This document shows positions 1 through 5,106 of a DNA stretch of 10,765 nucleotides, in pieces. Within the stretch, counting starts at the first letter, position 1, and each line of letters begins with the position of its first letter. The notes below the pieces were generated by a model. The model was not told the DNA's origin and ran no database searches. It saw nothing but the letters and a program-made list of their open reading frames with translations. Where the stretch lies: the NCBI GenBank assembly GCA_017556595.1, contig JAFYML010000166.1, forward strand, positions 1-10,765, read 5' to 3'. Source of the DNA: Bacteroides sp. (lineage in GTDB: Bacteria > Bacteroidota > Bacteroidia > Bacteroidales > Bacteroidaceae). Made by a program: the position numbers and the translations under genes.

Positions 1-887
1 CGTTTACCGGTTTCGATAATTTCTTCTTCTACTTGCTTCTTTACTTTGGCTACAACCTCTTCGATACGTGCGGGGTGGATGCGGCCATCGGTTACAAGTT
101 GGTGCAATGCCAAACGTGCAATTTCGCGACGTACAGGGTCGAAAGCTGAAAGTACGATAGCTTCTGGTGTATCGTCAACTACAATTTCAACGCCGGTAGC
201 AGCTTCCAAAGCGCGAATGTTACGTCCTTCGCGGCCAATGATGCGACCTTTCACTTCGTCGCTATCAATGTGGAAAACAGTTACGGAGTTTTCGATAGCT
301 GTTTCTGTAGCTACACGTTGAATGCTTTGGATAACGATTCGCTTGGCTTCTTTACTAGCGGTAAGCTTGGCATCGTCCATAATGTCGTTGATGTAAGATT
401 GTGCCTGTGTCTTGGCTTCTTCTTTCAACGATTCTACCAAACGTTCTTTTGCTTCTTCGGCAGATAGGCCAGAGATAGTTTCGAGTTTTTCTATTTCTTG
501 GCGTTGCAATTGCTCAAGTTCGTCTTTCTTCTTTTCTACAATGCCCAATTGTACTTCCAAATTGTCTCTAACGGCATCGGCTTCGGCTTTCTTGCGTTGC
601 ACCTCTTCGTTGCGTTGGTTCAACACCATTTCGCGTTGTTTCAACTTGTTTTCGGCTTGTTGGATCTTTTGGTTGCGCAAAGCAACTTCTTTTTCCAAGT
701 CTGCTTTCTTGTTCAAAAACTTTTCTTTTACCTCCAGCAGTTTGTTCTTTTTAATCACTTCCGCTTCGGCTTCTGCTTCTTTCAAGATAGTGTTATATTT
801 GTTTTTCAAGCCATATCTGAAGAACAAATATGATGCCACTCCTCCTGCAAACAAGCAGATAACGGCTACAATTATTGTTACTGTCAT
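1..887 (-). CDS. rny: Ribonuclease Y, N-terminal 295 residues (3' part outside window)
   Basis: Membrane-anchored endoribonuclease that starts mRNA decay. Read on the minus strand from the ATG at 887, the frame stays open to the window edge (295 codons). Seen: a single N-terminal membrane segment (about residues 3-23, [13 protein letters not shown]), a long charged coiled coil (about 30-195) and a type I KH domain with the RNA-binding loop GRIIGREG (GxxG at residues 218-221), followed by the family-typical segments [15 protein letters not shown] and [11 protein letters not shown]. Family members are about 510-520 residues, so the catalytic HD domain and C-terminal region lie beyond position 1. 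The start is supported by AAGGAA just before the ATG. It is the last visible gene of the minus-strand ZapB-like/zapA/rny run and is separated from zapA by a structured 140-nt gap. No promoter of the TAnnTTTG type is obvious directly in front of it, so I infer transcription from the promoter near 1656-1685 or processing from that transcript. Confidence 0.96.
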   Translation of the reverse strand, partial: MTVTIIVAVICLFAGGVASYLFFRYGLKNKYNTILKEAEAEAEVIKKNKLLEVKEKFLNKKADLEKEVALRNQKIQQAENKLKQREMVLNQRNEEVQRKKAEADAVRDNLEVQLGIVEKKKDELEQLQRQEIEKLETISGLSAEEAKERLVESLKEEAKTQAQSYINDIMDDAKLTASKEAKRIVIQSIQRVATETAIENSVTVFHIDSDEVKGRIIGREGRNIRALEAATGVEIVVDDTPEAIVLSAFDPVRREIARLALHQLVTDGRIHPARIEEVVAKVKKQVEEEIIETGK

Positions 888-911
888 TTCCTTAAAGTTT
901 TAATATATAAA

Positions 912-1022
912 TAAAAACGCACCGCAATGATGCTTTCCACCTTTCGGGGTTAGCGTCAAAACAGTGCGTGGTTTTCTATCTCTTCAATTAAGGTTGCAAT
1001 GCCCCAAGGGCGTGTCGGTATT
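912..1022 (-). ncRNA. ssrS: Candidate structured RNA between zapA and rny, possibly 6S RNA
   Basis: The 140-nt gap between zapA and rny is not random. Read on the minus strand it holds a small hairpin GCCC-TTG-GGGC (1011-1001). After it comes a long interrupted hairpin: outer stem ACGCAC/GTGCGT (969-964 with 922-917), then GACGCT/AGCATC (957-952 with 934-929, one mismatch), then a four-pair C/G stem with a bulged U capped by a GAAA tetraloop (949-937). A T-run follows the outer stem (GTGCGTTTTT), giving a plausible 3' end near 912. A 6S RNA gene next to zapA is well known in proteobacteria, and I recall 6S predictions near rny in Bacteroidota. The long interrupted helix would suit 6S, but at about 110 nt the element is short for that family and I cannot run a covariance search. 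Alternatives are an unnamed small RNA or a terminator/leader that separates zapA from rny expression. The 5' end is a guess. Confidence 0.5.
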
Positions 1023-1027
1023 GGATA

Positions 1028-1324
1028 TTAATCTTCCTTGAAGTAGTTTTCCAATAATTCTGTCAACTCTGCAATCTTTTGTGTATAGGGCTCTGTGTTG
1101 TTGCGTTGTTGATGTTGCAAGCTTTCCAAAGCAAATTGGTAGGCTACCAATGTGATGATATGTTCTTGCTTCAATGGCGCACCCTTATAGCGTTCCCTAT
1201 ACGTATTTAATCTTGTATCAACCTGTTTTGCGGCATTCCTTACGATTTCTTCATCTTCGCGACGAATGGTAAGGGGATATGTTGCACCGCCCATTTGCAG
1301 GCTTATCTTTATCTTATCGTCCAT
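1028..1324 (-). CDS. zapA: Cell division protein ZapA
   Basis: Cytoplasmic FtsZ-binding protein that cross-links FtsZ protofilaments at the division ring. The 98-residue length and layout fit ZapA: an N-terminal beta-rich globular part (KIKISLQMGGATYPLTIRRE, about residues 4-23), a linker helix with AAKQVDTRLNTYRERY (about 32-47), then a C-terminal helix that forms the tetramerising coiled coil (about 55-96, ITLVAYQFALESLQ). Eight residues into the chain the family-typical I-x-GxxYPL pattern is visible. It starts 14 bp downstream of the stop of a coiled-coil gene on the same strand, so the two are almost surely cotranscribed and probably act together, in the manner of ZapA-ZapB. Bacteroidota ZapA proteins are divergent from E. 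coli ZapA, but neighbour order and architecture make the call firm. Confidence 0.92.
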   Translation of the reverse strand: MDDKIKISLQMGGATYPLTIRREDEEIVRNAAKQVDTRLNTYRERYKGAPLKQEHIITLVAYQFALESLQHQQRNNTEPYTQKIAELTELLENYFKED

Positions 1325-1338
1325 ACATCTTTTTTTTA

Positions 1339-1632
1339 TTATTCATTTAATAAAGCGATGCATTTATCGACTTCACGCACTAATCTCGACAATCGTTGCT
1401 TCGTTTCGTTTACGTCGCCACCATTTAGGCTGATTGCCGTTGCTGTTTTTAAATTGGTATAGTTTTTGTTTAGTTGAGTCAATTCGTCTTGTAAACGTTG
1501 AATCTCGTTCTCTTTTGTTGCGAGAAGTTGCTTTAGTTCAGTGCTTTCACGTTTCAGCTCGTCGTGCATATAAATTAGGTGTCGCAAACGAGCTTCGAAG
1601 GTACTTAACAACTGCTTTTCTTTCTCTGTCAT
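1339..1632 (-). CDS. Small coiled-coil protein upstream of zapA, ZapB-like
   Basis: A 97-residue protein starting MTEKEKQLLSTFEARL. Most of it (about residues 1-65) is heptad-rich and charged, with segments such as ELKQLLATKENEIQRLQDEL predicting a long coiled coil. A short break with SLNGG (about 68-72) precedes a last helix (NETKQRLSRLVREVDKCIALL). No signal peptide or membrane segment is present, so it is cytoplasmic. It lies 14 bp before zapA. I infer a ZapB-like division role from coiled-coil architecture and position, but no catalytic or diagnostic motif proves it. The frame is open upstream to an ATG at 1710. I chose 1632 because a good Bacteroidota promoter (-7 box 1663-1656) lies inside the longer reading and would place the transcript start near 1650. 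The cysteine in DKCIALL near the C terminus is the only one in the protein. Confidence 0.82.
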   Translation of the reverse strand: MTEKEKQLLSTFEARLRHLIYMHDELKRESTELKQLLATKENEIQRLQDELTQLNKNYTNLKTATAISLNGGDVNETKQRLSRLVREVDKCIALLNE

Positions 1633-1655
1633 TACTATTATACCAAAATACCTCA

Positions 1656-1685
1656 CAAAAATACACTTTCTTTGTAAAACACAAA
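1656..1685 (-). promoter_or_regulatory. Bacteroidota-type promoter for the ZapB-like/zapA/rny operon
   Basis: On the minus strand, TATTTTTG (1663-1656) matches the -7 consensus TAnnTTTG, and TTTG (1685-1682) sits 18 nt upstream as the -33 element. The expected start near 1650 leaves a leader of roughly 18 nt before the ATG at 1632. Its position decides between the short and long start of the downstream gene. Confidence 0.7.
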
Positions 1686-1779
1686 AGTTTTTAGTGAAAA
1701 AAAGGTTCAAAAAAGCGCATTTACCCCTTTAACTTCCTTAATTCACAAGTTAAAATTCACATTTATCCAACTTATTTTG

Positions 1780-1787
1780 TAATTTTG
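1780..1787 (+). promoter_or_regulatory. -7 promoter element for the 1817-3028 operon
   Basis: TAATTTTG fits TAnnTTTG exactly. The -33 region is AT-rich without a clean TTTG. The predicted start, near 1793, leaves about 24 nt of leader containing AAAAGGAAAA (1801-1810), whose AGGA is a reasonable ribosome binding site nine bases before the ATG at 1817. Confidence 0.65.
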
Positions 1788-1816
1788 CACGCAAATTTAA
1801 AAAAGGAAAAATCATT

Positions 1817-2449
1817 ATGGGAATATTTTCTAAGCTATTCAAAAAGAACGAAACTGTCTCGGCAAAGAATGTTGAGGATTTTGTTTCATTGACTCGCGTT
1901 TACTTCCAGTCGGTGCTTGCCGCTAACCTTGGCATTACAAATATCCGTTTTATACCCGATGTAGCCAACTTTAAACGTCTGTTCAAGGTTCCTACACAAG
2001 GTGGACGATTGGGCTTGGGCGAAAAGGCTGCTTCGCGCAAAATGTTGATGCAAGATTATGGTATTAGCGAAAACTTCTTCAAAGAAATAGATGCCTCTAT
2101 CAAGAAGTGCTGCCGTACACAAAACGATGTGCAAGCATACTTATTCATGTATCAAGGATTCTCTAACGACTTGATGATGCTTGTTGGCAACTTGATGCAA
2201 TGGAAGTTCCGTTTGCCTTCAATCTTCAAAGGTGCTTTGCGTACTATGACAGAAAAGACCATTCACGATATCTGTACAAAACCTGTTTGGAAACAAGACG
2301 ATGTTCACAAAACAGCTATGGCTGTTCGTCAATATAAAGAACGTTTGGGATACTCGGAAGAATGGATGACTGAGTATGTTTTCAATGTTGTGATGTTGGC
2401 CAAGAAGGAACCAAAGAAGAAAAACAACCAAGAAGAGGCTAAGAAATAA
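1817..2449 (+). CDS. Conserved-looking protein of unknown function, 210 aa
   Basis: I do not recognise this protein. It starts MGIFSKLFKK, a short amphipathic, positively charged N terminus that could touch membrane or nucleic acid. The body looks mostly helical and soluble, with two cysteines side by side (KKCCRTQ, about residues 94-100), a hydrophobic patch DLMMLVGNLMQWKF (about 118-131) and a region rich in aromatic residues near the end (YSEEWMTEYVFNVVMLAKK). The tail is lysine-rich and probably disordered (KKEPKKKNNQEEAKK). There is no signal peptide and no convincing transmembrane helix. Codon use matches its neighbours, and a good promoter and ribosome binding site precede it, so it is a real gene. 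Its TAA is directly followed by the ATG of the DNA glycosylase, which implies translational coupling, but a shared function in DNA repair is only an inference from that arrangement. Confidence 0.88.
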   Translation: MGIFSKLFKKNETVSAKNVEDFVSLTRVYFQSVLAANLGITNIRFIPDVANFKRLFKVPTQGGRLGLGEKAASRKMLMQDYGISENFFKEIDASIKKCCRTQNDVQAYLFMYQGFSNDLMMLVGNLMQWKFRLPSIFKGALRTMTEKTIHDICTKPVWKQDDVHKTAMAVRQYKERLGYSEEWMTEYVFNVVMLAKKEPKKKNNQEEAKK

Positions 2450-3028
2450 ATGCAAATAGAGCAACACCCATTGCAGCCCTTTTTGCCTTCCAATGCCCGT
2501 TTGCTGATGTTGGGAAGTTTCCCCCCGCAACGTAAGCGATGGTCGATAGATTTCTACTATCCCAATTGGAATAACGATATGTGGCGCATTATGGGATGCT
2601 TGTTTCACGCAGACAAAAATTATTTTTGTGACAATACCCGCAAGGCATTCCGTAAGGAGTGCCTTGTTTCGTTTCTAACCCAACAAGGCATTGCCATTTA
2701 CGATGCCGCCACCGAAGTGAAACGCTTGCAAGACAATGCATCCGATAAATTTCTCGAGGTGGTTACACCCACTTCCATCCAAGCCTTGTTGGCGCAACTA
2801 CCCGCTTGTCGGGCCATCGCCACTACTGGTGAAAAGGCCACCGAAACAGTCTGTACCCAACTCTCCATTCAACCGCCTAAAGTAGGACAGTCTGTTCCTT
2901 TTACTCTCCAAGGAAAGAACTATCGTCTCTATCGCATGCCCTCTTCCTCGCGTGCCTATCCATTGGCATTAGAAAAGAAAGCAGCCGCCTATCGTATCCT
3001 TTTCCAAGAATTAGGATACAACCTCTGA
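2450..3028 (+). CDS. Uracil-DNA glycosylase superfamily protein, possibly hypoxanthine-DNA glycosylase type
   Basis: Predicted base-excision repair glycosylase, 192 residues, cytoplasmic. Seen: motif 1 region LMLGSFPP (residues 19-26), then FYYPNWNNDMWRIMG (35-49), a middle motif GIAIYDAATEV (80-90) with DNAS shortly after (95-98), and motif 2 region RMPSSSRAYP (162-171). The arrangement LGS.P / FYY..N..W / GIA.(W/Y)D / PS(T/S)S is that of the superfamily branch containing the hypoxanthine-DNA glycosylases (family 6), where the Asn in the second motif matters for catalysis. Here N41 or N42 would fill that role. I infer excision of deaminated bases (hypoxanthine or uracil), but the true substrate cannot be read from sequence. 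It may instead be an uncharacterised UDG-like member common in Bacteroidota. It begins immediately after the preceding stop codon, so expression depends on that gene. I see no clear terminator in the 170 bases after its stop. Confidence 0.8.
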   Translation: MQIEQHPLQPFLPSNARLLMLGSFPPQRKRWSIDFYYPNWNNDMWRIMGCLFHADKNYFCDNTRKAFRKECLVSFLTQQGIAIYDAATEVKRLQDNASDKFLEVVTPTSIQALLAQLPACRAIATTGEKATETVCTQLSIQPPKVGQSVPFTLQGKNYRLYRMPSSSRAYPLALEKKAAAYRILFQELGYNL

Positions 3029-3201
3029 TAAAGCGCAAATAATTTTCCTTTCTGACTTTTTGCAACTGCAATTACCCAGTGGAAGAAAAATCTGAATCCT
3101 ATGCGCTATTCGTTTTGCTTGGCCGCTTAGTACTATTAAGCTGATAATGAAAAGATAACCTTTTGGATTGATATTTTTGGAAAATTATTTTCGAAAAATG
3201 T

Positions 3202-3232
3202 TTTGTACTTAAACCGCTTTGTGCTACATTTG
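3202..3232 (+). promoter_or_regulatory. Strong promoter of tRNA-Trp
   Basis: TTTG (3202-3205) and TACATTTG (3225-3232) are a perfect -33/-7 pair with 19-nt spacing, the best promoter in the window. The AT-rich stretch upstream, including the palindrome TTTTCGAAAA (3188-3197), may act like an UP element. The predicted start, near 3238, lies a few bases before the mature tRNA at 3244. The remaining gap from 3029 to 3187 holds nothing I can name. Confidence 0.82.
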
Positions 3233-3243
3233 CAGCCGCAAAC

Positions 3244-3316
3244 ACGGGAGTAGCTCAGTTGGTAGAGCACCGGTCTCCAAAACCGGGTGTCGGGAGTTCG
3301 AGCCTCTCCTCCCGTG
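3244..3316 (+). tRNA. tRNA-Trp (anticodon CCA)
   Basis: A complete 73-nt cloverleaf. The acceptor stem ACGGGAG pairs with CTCCCGT, the D arm is GCTC-AGTTGGTA-GAGC, and the anticodon stem CCGGT/ACCGG encloses the loop CTCCAAA, giving anticodon CCA. The variable loop is GTGTC, and the T arm GGGAG/CTCTC contains one G-U pair around TTCGAGC. Discriminator G73 is the base expected for bacterial tRNA-Trp. The terminal CCA is not encoded (the next bases are CAA), so it must be added by tRNA nucleotidyltransferase. The gene stands alone between its own promoter and terminator. Confidence 0.97.
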
Positions 3317-3328
3317 CAATGTTAATCG

Positions 3329-3371
3329 GAAGACTTGTCTAATATATCGGGACAAGTCTTCTCTTTTTTTT
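3329..3371 (+). terminator. Intrinsic terminator of tRNA-Trp, immediately before ybaN
   Basis: A perfect 11-bp stem GAAGACTTGTC / GACAAGTCTTC with an 11-nt loop, followed by TCTTTTTTTT. It ends six bases before the ATG at 3378, so any transcript reaching ybaN from the tRNA promoter must pass through it. It could work as a leak-through attenuator. Opening of the stem by a regulator is possible but not shown. Confidence 0.9.
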
Positions 3372-3377
3372 GTAAAG

Positions 3378-3743
3378 ATGAAAATACTCTATATATTCTT
3401 AGGAACAGTAGCATTGGTATTAGGCGTAATAGGCATATTCCTGCCGTTGTTGCCTACTACGCCTTTTTTGCTATTGTCGGCAGCATTGTATTTTCGTAGT
3501 TCTTCGCATTTGTACGATTGGCTATTATCTCATAAATATTTAGGCCCCTATATTCGAAACTTTCGTGAGCATAAAGCTATCCCTTTGCGCGCAAAGGTAG
3601 TATCGGTATCGTTGGTTTGGATTACTTTATTGTATTGCAGTTTGGTGGTTGTGTCGCAACTTTGGTTGAAAATCTTTTTGATAGCACTTGCAGTAGCCAT
3701 TACCTGCCACATTCTTTCTTATAAAACCCTGAACAAAAAGTAG
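3378..3743 (+). CDS. YbaN-family (DUF454) inner-membrane protein
   Basis: A 121-residue polytopic membrane protein of unknown biochemical function. The family hallmarks are visible: GIFLPLLPTTPFLLL (about residues 19-33), then ALYFRSS, LYDWLLSHKYLGPYIRNF (about 45-62) and KAIPLRAK (about 66-73). Predicted membrane segments are about 3-24, 26-40, 74-92 and 94-113, with a short cytoplasmic lysine tail (KTLNKK). The frame is open upstream through the tRNA to 3219, but that extension translates tRNA and terminator sequence and has no membrane-protein character, so the ATG at 3378 is preferred. TAAAG four bases upstream is only a weak ribosome binding site. The gene sits six bases past the tRNA terminator and 42 bases before a thioredoxin gene. 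No TAnnTTTG box lies between tRNA and ATG, so how it is transcribed is unclear. Confidence 0.88.
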   Translation: MKILYIFLGTVALVLGVIGIFLPLLPTTPFLLLSAALYFRSSSHLYDWLLSHKYLGPYIRNFREHKAIPLRAKVVSVSLVWITLLYCSLVVVSQLWLKIFLIALAVAITCHILSYKTLNKK

Positions 3744-3785
3744 CTCTTCTTGTTGTGTTAGGAAATAACCCTAATTATAGCATGT

Positions 3786-4082
3786 ATGGAGAAGTTTAAA
3801 GAACTAATGAAGAGCGAAACGCCATTATTGGTAGATTTTTATGCCTCGTGGTGTGGCCCTTGCAAAACAATGCATCCTATTGTTGAACAAGTGAAAACGA
3901 TGTTGGGCGATAAAGTGCGTGTTGTAAAATACGATGTAGATGAATATGAAAGCATCGCATCTTTGTATCATATAAGGATGATTCCTACGTTAATCCTATT
4001 CAAAAAAGGAAAAGTGATTTGGCAACATTCGGGTGTGATGCGTACACAAGAATTGTATCAAGCTGTTATGGGTGCAATATAA
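3786..4082 (+). CDS. Thioredoxin-family protein, cytoplasmic
   Basis: Thiol-disulfide oxidoreductase of 98 residues, slightly shorter than a typical 105-109-residue thioredoxin. Seen: the beta strand LLVDFYASWCGPCK carrying the WCGPC active site (residues 22-26, redox Cys 23 and 26), the central strand RVVKYDVDEY, and the cis-proline motif MIPT (Pro67) followed by LILFKKGK. The fold order beta-alpha-beta-alpha-beta-beta-alpha is intact, and the loss is mainly at the N terminus. No signal peptide or lipobox, so it should act in the cytoplasm. An ATG four bases earlier (3782) is out of frame. The gene follows the DUF454 gene by 42 bp and is followed at once by a bidirectional terminator whose left arm overlaps the stop codon. 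It may be the main cytoplasmic thioredoxin or a specialised paralogue. The sequence does not tell. Confidence 0.93.
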   Translation: MEKFKELMKSETPLLVDFYASWCGPCKTMHPIVEQVKTMLGDKVRVVKYDVDEYESIASLYHIRMIPTLILFKKGKVIWQHSGVMRTQELYQAVMGAI

Positions 4083-4120
4083 AACAAAGGCTATCCCCAA
4101 TTGGGAATAGCCTTTGTTTT
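4081..4120. terminator. Bidirectional intrinsic terminator
   Basis: Left arm AAAACAAAGGCTAT (4081-4094) pairs with ATAGCCTTTGTTTT (4107-4120). After a C/A mismatch a CCC/GGG core (4096-4098 with 4103-4105) closes over an AATT loop. It reads as A-run, stem, T-run in both directions, serving the thioredoxin gene on the plus strand and the histone H1-like gene on the minus strand. The thioredoxin TAA (4080-4082) lies inside the left arm. Confidence 0.88.
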
Positions 4121-4139
4121 ATGACTTTTTTTAGTTTGA

Positions 4140-4313
4140 TTACTTAGCAGCGTCCAAAGAAGCCTTACGGAATTCCTTCATAGCCTTTTCAATACCCAAA
4201 GATGCTTTGCGAGCACGAGTACCAGCAGCTTTGTTACCATTTTCAGCTTGAGCTTTTGCGTCTTTTTCAAATGCAGCGTACAATTCTGCAACTTTTTCAA
4301 TTAATTCCTTCAT
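4140..4313 (-). CDS. Histone H1-like (Hc1-type) small DNA-binding protein, 57 aa
   Basis: A 57-residue ORF read from the ATG at 4313 to TAA at 4142-4140. It begins MKELIEKVAELYAAF and continues with a lysine- and alanine-rich region. The segment GNKAAGTRARKASL is the signature I know from the short Bacteroidota proteins annotated as histone H1 or Hc1-like. The pentapeptide RKASL occurs twice (residues 35-39 and 49-53), giving two basic faces on predicted helices, with the second reading EFRKASLDAAK. The expected role is nucleoid binding and compaction in the cytoplasm, inferred from family resemblance and charge. It has its own promoter (-7 box 4355-4348) and uses the bidirectional terminator at 4081-4120 as its end. 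It is easily missed because it is so short. Confidence 0.88.
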   Translation of the reverse strand: MKELIEKVAELYAAFEKDAKAQAENGNKAAGTRARKASLGIEKAMKEFRKASLDAAK

Positions 4314-4347
4314 AATACTATGTGTTTAAAGTGTTAATAATCTGACG

Positions 4348-4355
4348 CAAAAATA
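4348..4355 (-). promoter_or_regulatory. -7 promoter element of the histone H1-like gene
   Basis: TATTTTTG on the minus strand matches TAnnTTTG. A TTG about 20 nt upstream (near 4376) is a partial -33 element. The predicted start near 4342 leaves a leader of about 28 nt before the ATG at 4313. Confidence 0.62.
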
Positions 4356-4447
4356 CATTCTTTTTTAAAACATTGCAATTTTTTTCTATTTTTTTTGAAA
4401 TAAATTCGGTTTTTCCTAAAAATAATGCTGATTCGTCCTTTTTTACT

Positions 4448-4455
4448 TACTTTTG
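4448..4455 (+). promoter_or_regulatory. -7 promoter element directly in front of the AlbA_2 gene
   Basis: TACTTTTG matches TAnnTTTG and ends five bases before the ATG at 4461. Transcription would then start at or next to that ATG, giving a leaderless or nearly leaderless mRNA. No clean TTTG is present at -33. The box lies inside the longer possible reading that begins at 4425, which argues for the shorter protein. Confidence 0.55.
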
Positions 4456-4460
4456 CATCC

Positions 4461-5102
4461 ATGAAAAGGCAAGAAAGTTCAGAATATATACATTATTTGA
4501 TAGCGCAAGGTGAACATCAGCAGCAAGACTTTAAGTTCGAAATATCTGATGCACGCAAGATTGCCAAGAGTTTATCGGCTTTTGCGAATACGGATGGAGG
4601 ACGATTATTGATTGGTGTAAAGGATAATGGGAAGATTGCCGGTGTGGCTTGCGAAGAAGAACAATATATGATACAGGCTGCTGCCGAGCAATATTGCAAG
4701 CCGGGAGTAGCCTATTCAATGCAAGCCTATTGTGTGAATGGTAAGAATATCTTATTGGTAGAGATTGCACCAAATGAGAAGAAACCGGTCTATGCACAAG
4801 ACGAGAACGGAAAGTTTTGGGCATATGTTAGGGTGGCCGATGAGAATATATTGGCTTCGCCTGTGCACTTGCAAATGTGGCGGCAAACGGAAAGCATTGC
4901 TGGCGAGTTGGTAGCATTTACCGAACGTGAACAACATTTGTTACAACTACTTCAGCAATACGACACCTTATCGCTCAATGCTTGTTGCCGAAAAATAGAC
5001 TTGCCACGCAAAGCAGTGGAACAATTATTGGCAAAACTGATTCGCTATGAAATTGTAGAGCCCGTGTTCGATGGACAAAAATTTCACTTCCGCTTAAAGT
5101 AA
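4461..5102 (+). CDS. AlbA_2 (Schlafen-like) domain protein with C-terminal winged helix
   Basis: A 213-residue protein. Residues about 20-135 carry the AlbA_2 domain of the Schlafen-AlbA_2 family: DFKFEISDARKIAKSLSAFANTDGG (23-47) followed by LLIGVKDNGKIAGV (49-62), then a strand ILLVEIAPNEKKPVY (97-111) and YVRVADENI (122-130). Residues about 150-213 look like a winged helix-turn-helix (REQHLLQLL, then LPRKAVEQLLAKLIRYEIVEP). Proteins of this type are usually annotated as putative DNA binding or transcriptional regulators, and their biochemical role is poorly known. The usual glutamate of the SEFKES-type motif is replaced here by Asp-Phe-Lys (QDFKFE). An upstream ATG at 4425 would add 12 residues (MLIRPFLLTFAS), but the promoter box at 4448-4455 makes 4461 the better start. 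Its stop lies four bases from the stop of convergent tspO, with no terminator between them. Confidence 0.86.
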   Translation: MKRQESSEYIHYLIAQGEHQQQDFKFEISDARKIAKSLSAFANTDGGRLLIGVKDNGKIAGVACEEEQYMIQAAAEQYCKPGVAYSMQAYCVNGKNILLVEIAPNEKKPVYAQDENGKFWAYVRVADENILASPVHLQMWRQTESIAGELVAFTEREQHLLQLLQQYDTLSLNACCRKIDLPRKAVEQLLAKLIRYEIVEPVFDGQKFHFRLK

Positions 5103-5106
5103 TTCC

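Noticed and set aside
412..903. Plus-strand ORFs of 111-163 residues opposite rny
   Set aside because: Serine- and phenylalanine-rich composition is what the antisense of a lysine/glutamate-rich coiled coil gives. The minus-strand RNase Y reading is continuous and has clear family motifs.
1633..1710. Longer start for the coiled-coil gene upstream of zapA, adding 26 residues
   Set aside because: The extension reads through a good -33/-7 promoter (1656-1685), so it would not be in the transcript, and its composition (FFTKNFCVLQRK) is unlike the coiled coil.
3188..3197. Palindrome TTTTCGAAAA as an operator site
   Set aside because: It is low-complexity AT sequence upstream of a strong tRNA promoter, has no second copy in the window, and is more simply an UP-like element.
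3219..3377. Longer start for the YbaN gene beginning inside the tRNA promoter
   Set aside because: The first 53 codons translate the tRNA and its terminator, and the family's N terminus matches the ATG at 3378.
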